The notes under the pieces are model-generated. The model saw only the letters and a list, made by a program, of their open reading frames with translations, was not told where the DNA came from and made no database searches. Positions 1-6,853 of a DNA stretch of 64,000 nt are shown piece after piece. The stretch comes from Mycolicibacterium sp. TY81 (GTDB lineage Bacteria; Actinomycetota; Actinomycetes; Mycobacteriales; Mycobacteriaceae): assembly GCF_018326285.1 (NCBI RefSeq), contig NZ_AP023362.1, forward strand, positions 1,364,001 to 1,428,000, written 5' to 3'. The position numbers and the translations under genes were made by a program. The first letter of the stretch is position 1. Each line of letters begins with the position of its first letter.

Positions 1-1344
1 CTGCGCGACGCGCGTGGCTTCGATCTGAGCCGCTCCACGGGCCCGGCCCCGATCGTCGACGCCGACGAGATCGGCGCGGCCAACATGATCCTCACCAACG
101 GCGCCCGGCTGTACGTCGACCACGCTCACCCGGAGTACTCCGCTCCCGAGGTCACCGACCCGATGGACGCGGTCATCTGGGACAAGGCCGGCGAACGCGT
201 CATGGAGGCCGCGGCCCGGTATGTGGCCAGCGTCCCGGGCGCGGCCCGGCTGCAGCTGTACAAGAACAACGTCGACGGCAAGGGCGCGTCGTACGGCACG
301 CACGAGAACTACCTGATGAGCCGGCAGACGCCGTTCAACTCGGTGATCGCGGGTCTGACGCCGTTCTTCGTGTCCCGTCAGGTCGTGACGGGGTCCGGCC
401 GCGTCGGCATCGGGCAGTCGGGGGATGAGCCGGGCTTCCAGCTGACGCAGCGCGCCGACTACATCGAGGTCGAGGTCGGCCTCGAGACCACGCTCAAGCG
501 CGGCATCATCAACACGCGCGACGAGCCGCACGCCGACGCCGACAAGTACCGCCGGCTGCACGTCATCATCGGTGACGCCAACCTGGCCGAGACGTCGACG
601 TACCTCAAGGTGGGCACCACGTCGCTGGTGCTCGACCTCATCGAGTTCGGCCCGGCCGAGGGCCTCGACCTGTCCGATCTGGCGCTGGCCCGGCCGGTGC
701 ACGCGGTGCACGTCATCAGCCGGGACCCGTCGCTGCGCGCGACCGTGGCCCTGGCCGACGGCCGCGAGCTCACCGGCCTTGCGCTGCAACGTATCTACCT
801 GGACCGAGTGGCCAAGCTGCAGGAGCGCCGCGATCCCGACCCGCGCGCGGACCATGTTCTCGAGACCTGGGCCCACGTCCTGGACCTGCTGGAACGCGAT
901 CCGATGGAATGCGCCGACCTGCTGGACTGGCCGGCCAAGCTGCGCCTGCTGGAGGGCTTCCGGCAGCGGGAGAACCTGAGTTGGAACGCGCCGCGCCTGC
1001 ACCTGGTGGACCTGCAGTACTCCGATGTGCGGCTGGACAAGGGTCTGTACAACCGCCTGGTGGCGCGCGGCTCGATGAAGCGGCTGGTCACCGAGCAGCA
1101 GGTGCTCGACGCGGTGGAGAATCCGCCCACCGATACCCGCGCCTACTTCCGTGGTGAGTGCCTGCGCCGGTTCGGCGCGGACATCGCCGCGGCCAGCTGG
1201 GACTCGGTGATTTTCGATCTCGGCGGCGAGTCGCTGGTGCGGATTCCGACGCTGGAACCGCTGCGTGGAAGCAAGGCTCACGTCGGTGCGTTGCTCGATT
1301 CGGTGGACAGTGCGGTCGAGTTGGTGGAGCAGCTCACGACGTAA
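1..1344 (+). CDS. dop: Pup deamidase/depupylase Dop, 5' end cut by window edge
   Basis: Dop converts the C-terminal Gln of Pup to Glu and removes Pup from tagged proteins; it is a carboxylate-amine-ligase-fold enzyme related to PafA. The frame is open from base 1 and gives 447 residues; the family is about 500, so roughly 55 N-terminal residues lie outside the window. Visible are the nucleotide/metal-site segment '[18 protein letters not shown]', the 'THENYLMSR' segment, and '[19 protein letters not shown]', all shared with PafA at 31448. The window opens in the acidic stretch just before '[11 protein letters not shown]', where Dop carries its family-specific loop. pup follows after 75 bases, and the order dop-pup-prcB-prcA is the classical one. 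The identification is very secure; only the missing start is uncertain. Confidence 0.96.
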   Translation: MRDARGFDLSRSTGPAPIVDADEIGAANMILTNGARLYVDHAHPEYSAPEVTDPMDAVIWDKAGERVMEAAARYVASVPGAARLQLYKNNVDGKGASYGTHENYLMSRQTPFNSVIAGLTPFFVSRQVVTGSGRVGIGQSGDEPGFQLTQRADYIEVEVGLETTLKRGIINTRDEPHADADKYRRLHVIIGDANLAETSTYLKVGTTSLVLDLIEFGPAEGLDLSDLALARPVHAVHVISRDPSLRATVALADGRELTGLALQRIYLDRVAKLQERRDPDPRADHVLETWAHVLDLLERDPMECADLLDWPAKLRLLEGFRQRENLSWNAPRLHLVDLQYSDVRLDKGLYNRLVARGSMKRLVTEQQVLDAVENPPTDTRAYFRGECLRRFGADIAAASWDSVIFDLGGESLVRIPTLEPLRGSKAHVGALLDSVDSAVELVEQLTT

Positions 1345-1380
1345 CTGGTTGTGTTCCCGGGGAACCCGGGCGCGGACCGG

Positions 1381-1414
1381 TAGTGTGAAGTCAGAGAATC
1401 GAGCAATCAGGAGG
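1381..1414 (+). promoter_or_regulatory. Candidate pup promoter -10 and ribosome binding site
   Basis: A TAGTGT hexamer (1381-1386) fits the mycobacterial -10 form TANNNT, and a strong AGGAGG (1409-1414) sits five bases before the pup ATG. No convincing -35 was recognised. The strong ribosome site suits a gene whose product is needed in large amounts. The promoter call is inference. Confidence 0.45.
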
Positions 1415-1419
1415 CGGCG

Positions 1420-1614
1420 ATGGCTCAGGAACAGACCAAGCGCGGCGGTGGCGGCGGCGAGGACGACGACCTCTCCGGCCCGTCCGCAGCAGGTCAGGAA
1501 CGTCGCGAGAAGCTCGCTGAGGACACCGACGACCTGCTCGACGAGATCGACGACGTGCTGGAAGAGAACGCTGAGGACTTCGTGCGCGCGTACGTCCAAA
1601 AGGGCGGCCAGTGA
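1420..1614 (+). CDS. pup: Prokaryotic ubiquitin-like protein Pup
   Basis: Pup is the small, mostly disordered tag that PafA joins through its C-terminal residue to lysines of proteins bound for the proteasome. The 64-residue product has a Gly-rich N-terminus, a charged middle ('[19 protein letters not shown]') that in the family forms the coiled coil bound by the Mpa/ARC ATPase, and the diagnostic C-terminus 'YVQKGGQ'. Because it ends in Gln, Dop must deamidate it before ligation. A perfect AGGAGG precedes the ATG. Its stop overlaps the GTG start of prcB by four bases (GTGA), implying translational coupling. Confidence 0.98.
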   Translation: MAQEQTKRGGGGGEDDDLSGPSAAGQERREKLAEDTDDLLDEIDDVLEENAEDFVRAYVQKGGQ

Positions 1615-2453
1615 CGGCAGCGTTCGGGCCTTTCTCTGATCGACTGGATGTCAACTCACCCCACCTGAACCTGTCCTCGTTTTCGGACTTCCTCAGCCGG
1701 CAGGCGCCCCACCTGCTGCCGGTGGTGGGTGATTCTGTGACCAGCGGTGCCGACTTGCCCCACGGCACGACGATCGTCGCGATCAAGTTCCCCGGTGGCG
1801 TGCTGATCGCGGGTGACCGCCGCGCCACCCAGGGCAACATGATCGCCAGCCGCGACGTGCAGAAGGTGCACATCGCCGACGATTACACCGCGACCGGTAT
1901 CGCCGGCACCGCGGCCATCGCCGTGGAGTTCGCACGGCTGTACGCCGTCGAACTCGAGCATTACGAGAAGCTCGAGGGCGTGCCGCTGACGTTCCGCGGC
2001 AAGGTCAACCGGCTCGCCATCATGGTGCGCGGCAATCTCGGTGCGGCCCTGCAGGGCTTCGTCGCGCTGCCGCTGCTGGTGGGCTACGACCTGGACGACT
2101 CCGACCCGGGCAATGCCGGTCGCATCGTCTCGTTCGACGCCGCGGGTGGCTGGAACATCGAGGAAGAGGGCTACCAGTCGGTGGGCTCGGGTTCGCTGTT
2201 CGCCAAGTCATCGATCAAGAAGCTGTATTCGCATGTGACCGACGCCGATTCGGCGCTGAAGGTCGCCATCGAGTCGCTGTACGACGCGGCCGACGACGAT
2301 TCGGCCACCGGCGGACCGGATCTGACGCGTGGCATCTATCCGACCGCGGTACTGATCGGTGCCGAGGGCGCCGAAGAGGTCACCGAGGAGCGCATCGCCG
2401 CGCTGGCCCGGGAAGTCATCGCCAACCGGACGCGCGCGAGAGGTAATGCCTGA
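1611..2453 (+). CDS. prcB: Proteasome beta subunit (catalytic)
   Basis: This is the catalytic beta subunit of the 20S proteasome. A 52-residue propeptide precedes '[13 protein letters not shown]'; cleavage after Gly52 would expose Thr53, the nucleophile. The Ntn-hydrolase hallmarks 'GDRRATQGN', 'TGIAGTAA' and 'SGSLFAKS' (around the catalytic-site Ser/Gly segment) are present. The 280-residue length is normal for mycobacteria. The GTG start overlaps the pup stop by four bases, and the TGA stop overlaps the ATG of prcA by one base, so pup, prcB and prcA should be made from one mRNA in linked amounts. Confidence 0.97.
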   Translation: MTAAFGPFSDRLDVNSPHLNLSSFSDFLSRQAPHLLPVVGDSVTSGADLPHGTTIVAIKFPGGVLIAGDRRATQGNMIASRDVQKVHIADDYTATGIAGTAAIAVEFARLYAVELEHYEKLEGVPLTFRGKVNRLAIMVRGNLGAALQGFVALPLLVGYDLDDSDPGNAGRIVSFDAAGGWNIEEEGYQSVGSGSLFAKSSIKKLYSHVTDADSALKVAIESLYDAADDDSATGGPDLTRGIYPTAVLIGAEGAEEVTEERIAALAREVIANRTRARGNA

Positions 2454-3217
2454 TGAGCTTTCCGTATTTCATCTCGCCCGAACAGGCGATGCGGGAACGG
2501 TCCGAGCTTGCGCGCAAAGGTATTTCGCGGGGTCGCAGCGTTGTCGTGCTGGCCTACGACGGGGGCGTGCTGTTCGTGGCGGAGAACCCGTCGCGGTCAC
2601 TGCAGAAGGTCAGCGAGCTGTATGACCGCGTCGGTTTCGCCGCGGTCGGCCGGTTCAACGAGTTCGACAACCTGCGTCGTGGCGGCATCCAGTTCGCCGA
2701 CACCCGGGGCTACGCCTACGACCGGCGCGACGTCACCGGCCGCCAGTTGGCCAACGTGTACGCCCAGACCCTCGGCACCATCTTCACCGAGCAGGCCAAG
2801 CCCTACGAGGTCGAACTGTGCGTCGCCGAGGTGGCGCACTACGGCGAGACGAAAGCCCCTGAGCTGTACCGGATCACGTACGACGGGTCCATCGCCGACG
2901 AGCCGCATTTCGTCGTCATGGGTGGTACCACCGAGCCGATCATTGCCGCACTCAACGACTCCTACCAGGAGAACGCGAGCCTGGCCGACGCGGTGAAGAT
3001 CGCCGTCGACGCGCTGCACGCCGGGGCCGGCGACCGCGTGTTGGGGGCCGCGACGCTCGAGGTGGCGATCCTCGATGCCAAGAAGCCGCGCCGCGCGTTC
3101 CGCCGGATCACCGGGGCGGCGCTGGACGCGGTTCTGCCGAAGGTTGAGGTGGAGGCCAAGGACGGCGACAAGGCCGCCGAGGGCGAGGGCAAGCCCGAGG
3201 GCGACGCCGCCGAGTAG
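2453..3217 (+). CDS. prcA: Proteasome alpha subunit
   Basis: PrcA forms the outer heptameric rings of the 20S particle and its N-terminus gates the entry pore. The protein begins '[20 protein letters not shown]', the conserved gating and H0 helix region, followed by the proteasome fold ('[25 protein letters not shown]'). It has no propeptide and no catalytic Thr, as expected for alpha. The 254-residue length includes an acidic/lysine-rich C-terminal tail ('[19 protein letters not shown]'). The gene ends back-to-back with the convergent tetR (stop codons adjacent at 3217/3218), which marks the end of the conserved proteasome segment and the start of the accessory block. Confidence 0.97.
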   Translation: MSFPYFISPEQAMRERSELARKGISRGRSVVVLAYDGGVLFVAENPSRSLQKVSELYDRVGFAAVGRFNEFDNLRRGGIQFADTRGYAYDRRDVTGRQLANVYAQTLGTIFTEQAKPYEVELCVAEVAHYGETKAPELYRITYDGSIADEPHFVVMGGTTEPIIAALNDSYQENASLADAVKIAVDALHAGAGDRVLGAATLEVAILDAKKPRRAFRRITGAALDAVLPKVEVEAKDGDKAAEGEGKPEGDAAE

Positions 3218-3832
3218 TCACTCGGCCGAGGGGACCGCCGCCAGTCCGCGCAGTAGCACCGTGATGCCGAATTCGAAGGCATCGTCGGCGCGTTCGGGTT
3301 TGGTGCTGCCGGTGGCCAGTGCGGCCGCGAACTCCGGACCGACATCGGCACCGGCCTGCCAGGGTTCGTCGGGCGCGGCCACGTCGAGTGCCGAGCCCAG
3401 CACGAACGAGTCGATCAGGGTGATGGCCCGTAGCGTGTCCGCGGGATCGAACCCGGCCCGGTCGAACGCCACAGCCAGCACGTTGTACATGGTGAGGGCG
3501 TGGTCGCTGTTCACCGCGTGCGACGTCAGCAGGGGGATGAGCCGCGGGTAGCGGGCGTAGCTCTGGCGGTAGGACCGCATGATGTCGGCGACGACGTCGG
3601 TCCACGGGCGCTGCGGGTCGTCGGCGGGCAGTGCGACCCCGGACATCGCCCGTTCACGCAGCAGCTCGACGATCTGTTCACGTCCTGCGACGTGGTTGTA
3701 CAGCGATGACGGGCTGACCTTGAGGGCCCGGGCCAGTTCCGGCACGGTGAAGCCGCCGGTCTTGTTGACCAAATCCATTGCTGCGCCGGCGATGCGATCC
3801 GTGGAAAGCAGCGGTTTGGAGGGGCGGCCCAT
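3218..3832 (-). CDS. TetR-family repressor next to agmatine genes
   Basis: A 204-residue TetR-type regulator: an N-terminal helix-turn-helix ('FTVPELARALKVSPSSLYNHVAGREQIVELL', about residues 28-58) and a helical ligand-binding remainder. It is divergent from the amidase/agmatine deiminase pair. The 83-base gap between them holds a perfect palindrome (3881-3903), the expected form of a TetR operator. By position it most likely represses the two enzyme genes and perhaps itself, and agmatine or a product could be the ligand; that is inference. A different ATG five bases upstream is out of frame. Confidence 0.85.
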   Translation of the reverse strand: MGRPSKPLLSTDRIAGAAMDLVNKTGGFTVPELARALKVSPSSLYNHVAGREQIVELLRERAMSGVALPADDPQRPWTDVVADIMRSYRQSYARYPRLIPLLTSHAVNSDHALTMYNVLAVAFDRAGFDPADTLRAITLIDSFVLGSALDVAAPDEPWQAGADVGPEFAAALATGSTKPERADDAFEFGITVLLRGLAAVPSAE

Positions 3833-3880
3833 GGCATATGTCTACTACCTCTTTACAAGCGGGGGTAAGTGGGGCCAGAA

Positions 3881-3903
3881 TAAAACGAATCTAATTCGTT
3901 TTA
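3881..3903. promoter_or_regulatory. 10-bp-arm palindrome, probable TetR operator
   Basis: Arms TAAAACGAAT (3881-3890) and ATTCGTTTTA (3894-3903) are exact reverse complements around the 3-base spacer CTA. The site lies between the divergent tetR and amidase genes and ends at the amidase ribosome site AGGAG (3903-3907), so a bound repressor would block transcription or start of the + operon. It is AT-rich in a GC-rich region. The assignment to the neighbouring TetR protein is inference. Confidence 0.75.
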
Positions 3904-3915
3904 GGAGTCGAGCTG

Positions 3916-4899
3916 ATGATCACCCTGACCGCCACCGCACCCGAGTCGCTGTCCCGCAGCACCGAGTCGACGCGCCCGCCGGTGCGGGTCGGTCTGGTGC
4001 AGCACCGCTGGCGTCCCGACGCCGACGAACTCGCCAAGGTGCTGCGCGACGGCATCGACCGCGCCGCGGGAGAGGGTGCCGCGCTGGTGTGTCTGCCGGA
4101 GATCACCCTGCTGCGGTACCCCGCCGACACCCCGGCCGGTCCGAACCCGGGTGACACCGCAGAAGACCTGCTCGACGGCCCGACGTTCGCACTCGCCGCC
4201 GAGGCCGCCCGTGCCAACGGGATCTTCGTGCACGCGTCGCTCTACGAAAAGTCGCCGGCGGCAGACGGTTTGGGCTTCAACACGGCGATCCTGGTGTCCC
4301 CGTCGGGCGAGCTGGCCGGCCGCACCCGCAAGATGCACATCCCCATCTCGGCGGGCTACTACGAGGACACCTATTTCCGGGCGGGCCCTGCCGAGGGCAA
4401 CCCGTACCCGGTCTACGAGCCGGAGGGGCTCGGCGCCAAGCTGGGCATGCCGACGTGCTGGGACGAATGGTTCCCCGAGGTGGCCCGCAACTACTCGCTC
4501 GGCGGTGCCGAGATCGTCGTCTACCCGACGGCCATCGGCTCCGAGCCGGTCTTTCCCGCCTTCGACACCCAGCCGCTGTGGCAGCAGGTCATCGTCGCCA
4601 ACGGCATCAACAGTGGCCTGTTCATGGTGGTACCCAACCGGATTGGCGACGAGGGCACCGTGACCTTCTACGGCTCGTCGTTCATCTCCGACCCGTACGG
4701 CCGGGTGCTGGTGCAGGCCCCGCGCGACGAAGAGGCGGTGTTGGTTGCCGACCTGGACCTCGACCAGCGCCGCGACTGGCTCGAGCTGTTCCCGTTCCTG
4801 CTGACCCGGCGTCCGGAGAGCTACGGTGCGCTGACCGCACCCGTCGACGCCCAGCGCCCGTACGGCGCCGGCCACGAAGCCACCGCGGTGGTGAAATGA
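3916..4899 (+). CDS. aguB: N-carbamoylputrescine amidase (carbon-nitrogen hydrolase)
   Basis: A nitrilase-superfamily enzyme that would cleave N-carbamoylputrescine to putrescine, CO2 and ammonia. The catalytic triad is visible: Glu in 'LVCLPEITLLRYP', Lys in 'RTRKMHIP' and Cys in 'PTCWDEWFPEVARNY'. The 'CWDEWFPE' form is typical of AguB rather than of general nitrilases or beta-ureidopropionases. At 327 residues it is a little longer than most AguB proteins, because of an N-terminal extension of about 25 residues before 'VRVGLVQHRW'. The ATG has a good AGGAG nine bases ahead, placed directly after the palindrome. Its stop overlaps the start of the agmatine deiminase gene (ATGA), so the two consecutive pathway enzymes are co-translated. 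Confidence 0.88.
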   Translation: MITLTATAPESLSRSTESTRPPVRVGLVQHRWRPDADELAKVLRDGIDRAAGEGAALVCLPEITLLRYPADTPAGPNPGDTAEDLLDGPTFALAAEAARANGIFVHASLYEKSPAADGLGFNTAILVSPSGELAGRTRKMHIPISAGYYEDTYFRAGPAEGNPYPVYEPEGLGAKLGMPTCWDEWFPEVARNYSLGGAEIVVYPTAIGSEPVFPAFDTQPLWQQVIVANGINSGLFMVVPNRIGDEGTVTFYGSSFISDPYGRVLVQAPRDEEAVLVADLDLDQRRDWLELFPFLLTRRPESYGALTAPVDAQRPYGAGHEATAVVK

Positions 4900-5921
4900 C
4901 CGACTATGTGATGCCTGCGGAGAGCGCGCCGCAGGACCGGGTGTGGATGGCGTTCCCCTCGGCCGGTTATTCGTTGGGGGACGACGAGACCGAGCACCAC
5001 GAGGCCCGCTCGACGTGGGCCGCCGTCGCCCATGCGGTACTGGAATTCGAGCCGGTGACCGTCGTGGTGGACCCGGCAGAGATGGCCGCCGCGCGGCGGT
5101 ATCTGTCGGCCGACGTCGACATCGTCGAGGCACCGCTGAACGACGCCTGGATGCGCGATATCGGACCCACCTTCGTGCATGCCGGCGACGGTTCGGTGGC
5201 CGCGGTGGACTGGGTGTTCAACGGCTGGGGTGGCCAGGACTGGGCGCGCTGGGATCATGACGCGAAAATCGGTGCCGCCGTGGCCGGTTGGGCCGGCGTT
5301 CCGGTGGTCAGCTCGAACCTGGTCAATGAAGGCGGCGGCATCCAGGTCGACGGGCAGGGCACGGTGCTGGTCACCGAGACCGTCCAACTCGACCCCGGCC
5401 GCAATCCCGGCGCCACCAAGGCCGACATCGAGGCCGAACTGGCCCGCACCATCGGCGCCACCCATGCCGTCTGGTTGCCGCGGGGCCTGACCCGCGACTC
5501 GGAGCGCTTCGGCACCCGTGGACACGTCGACATCGTCGCGGCCATCACGTCGCCGGGGCGCCTGTTGCTGCACGCGCAGCGCTCCGATGCACATCCGGAC
5601 CACCTGGTGTGCAAGGAGATTCGCGAAGCGCTCGCCGACACCTGCGACGCCGCGGGCCGGCCGTGGGACATCGTCGAACTCCCGGCGCCGGATCTGCTGA
5701 CCGACGCCGAGGGCTACGTCGACTACAGCTACATCAACCACCTGGTGGTCAACTGCGGCGTCATCGCATGTGCGTTCGGTGATCCGCGCGACGCCGACGC
5801 GGCCGCGATCCTGGCCGAGCAGTACCCCGGCCGGCGCGTGGTCAGCGTCGACGCCCGGCCGCTGTTCGAGCGCGGCGGTGGCATCCACTGCATCACGCAG
5901 CACCAGCCGTCGGCGCAGTGA
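4896..5921 (+). CDS. aguA: Agmatine deiminase
   Basis: A peptidylarginine-deiminase-family enzyme, 341 residues, hydrolysing agmatine to N-carbamoylputrescine and ammonia. The key segments are 'DAWMRDIGPTFV' (substrate-binding Asp), 'NEGGGIQVDG', 'TRGHVDIVA' (catalytic His/Asp region) and the C-terminal 'GGGIHCITQHQP' with the nucleophilic Cys. The start is placed at 4896 because that ATG forms the ATGA overlap with aguB and gives the family N-terminus; the frame is open much further upstream, but that part only shadows aguB. It supplies the substrate of the preceding gene, so the pair makes putrescine from agmatine. Confidence 0.93.
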   Translation: MTDYVMPAESAPQDRVWMAFPSAGYSLGDDETEHHEARSTWAAVAHAVLEFEPVTVVVDPAEMAAARRYLSADVDIVEAPLNDAWMRDIGPTFVHAGDGSVAAVDWVFNGWGGQDWARWDHDAKIGAAVAGWAGVPVVSSNLVNEGGGIQVDGQGTVLVTETVQLDPGRNPGATKADIEAELARTIGATHAVWLPRGLTRDSERFGTRGHVDIVAAITSPGRLLLHAQRSDAHPDHLVCKEIREALADTCDAAGRPWDIVELPAPDLLTDAEGYVDYSYINHLVVNCGVIACAFGDPRDADAAAILAEQYPGRRVVSVDARPLFERGGGIHCITQHQPSAQ

Positions 5922-5928
5922 TCTGATC

Positions 5929-6062
5929 TCAGCCATTTGGCTGATGCCCCAGCTGCCCGGGTGGTGCTTTATTGAAGTCATCGCCCCATGGACGCCGCTG
6001 ATGTTCGGGAGGTCGCGACGGCTCCTCGGCCGCGACCCGCAGTGCCCGACAACTGACTTCAA
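5929..6062 (+). other. Structured leader before the DUF3303 gene
   Basis: Three nested pairings lie between aguA and the next gene: TCAGCCA/TGGCTGA (5929-5935 with 5938-5944), a long-range TTGAAGTCA/TGACTTCAA (5972-5980 with 6054-6062), and inside it GGTCGCG/CGCGACC (6011-6017 with 6031-6037). All are exact complements. The right arm of the long-range stem touches the AAAGG ribosome site (6061-6065) of the gene at 6075, so folding could hide it. The first hairpin may instead act as the end of the aguBA transcript. No known riboswitch was recognised. Confidence 0.45.
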
Positions 6063-6074
6063 AGGCGGCTTCTC

Positions 6075-6350
6075 ATGAAATATCTGGTGCAATGGCATGC
6101 CATCGATCCGGCTCGGATGCGGGCGACGGCCGAACACTTCCTGCAGACGGGTGCGAAACCGCCCGACGGAGCGACCCAACTCGGCAGGTGGTTCGGCCTC
6201 AACGGCAGCGGCTGCTCGGTGATCGAGGCTGCTGACGCCAAGCCGGTGTTCGAGCTCATCTCCGAATGGCAGGAGTATCTCCAGATCGAAGCCACCCCGG
6301 TACTCGAAGACGACGAGTTCGGCGCGATCGTCGCCAAGCTGTACAGCTAG
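6075..6350 (+). CDS. DUF3303-type small protein
   Basis: A 91-residue protein starting 'MKYLVQWHAIDPARMRATAEHF', which resembles the DUF3303 family, small proteins of unknown function with a ferredoxin-like dimeric fold. A conserved-looking middle 'WFGLNGSGCSVIEAADAKPVFELI' and the Trp-rich 'SEWQEYLQIEATPVL' fit that family. There is no signal peptide or membrane segment. It follows aguA by 153 bases that contain strong secondary structure, so it may be separately controlled. Family assignment is from memory of the pattern and the function is unknown. Confidence 0.75.
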   Translation: MKYLVQWHAIDPARMRATAEHFLQTGAKPPDGATQLGRWFGLNGSGCSVIEAADAKPVFELISEWQEYLQIEATPVLEDDEFGAIVAKLYS

Positions 6351-6415
6351 CGGCGGTGTCACGGCGACCGACGGTCCCGGGTTTGGTCAGTGCCCTGCTG
6401 GGTAGCATCCGGGAT

Positions 6416-6853
6416 ATGGCCATCAAACTCGAGAACGTCGGCATCGCCGTGCGCGATCTCGACGCGACCATCGCGTTCTTCACCGACCTCGGGCTCACGG
6501 TGGTGGGCCGTGCCACGGTCAGCGGCGAATGGACCGAGACCGCCGTGGGTCTCGACGGCAACCACGCCAATATCGCGATGCTCGAGACGCCCGACGGTCA
6601 CGGCCGCATCGAGCTGTTCGAGTACATCCATCCCGAGGCGAACGAGTCGGAACCCACCCGCCCCAACGACATTGGGATGCACCGCGTCGCATTCTCGGTA
6701 GACGACATCGACGCGGCCCTCGAGATCGCCGCCCGCCACGGGTGTCATCCACTCCGTGGCGTGGCGACCTACGAGGACATCTACAAGCTGACGTACGTTC
6801 GTGGCCCCAGCGGCATCATCGTGATGTTCGCCGAAGAGCTCAAGAAGAGCTGA
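6416..6853 (+). CDS. VOC-family (glyoxalase-like) protein
   Basis: A 145-residue vicinal-oxygen-chelate protein with the paired beta-alpha-beta-beta-beta modules: 'ENVGIAVRDLDATIAFFTDLGL' at the start and 'GMHRVAFSVDDIDAALEIAARHG' in the second half. Probable metal ligands are a His or Glu in 'GRIELFEYIHP', the His in 'GMHRVAF' and a late acidic residue. These enzymes include glyoxalases, dioxygenases and resistance proteins, so the substrate cannot be named. The ATG at 6416 is preceded by TAGCAT (6403-6408) at a 7-base gap, a leaderless arrangement, and this start is preferred over the longer open frame from 6266. Its 3' end overlaps the convergent glutamate dehydrogenase by 14 bases. Confidence 0.85.
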   Translation: MAIKLENVGIAVRDLDATIAFFTDLGLTVVGRATVSGEWTETAVGLDGNHANIAMLETPDGHGRIELFEYIHPEANESEPTRPNDIGMHRVAFSVDDIDAALEIAARHGCHPLRGVATYEDIYKLTYVRGPSGIIVMFAEELKKS

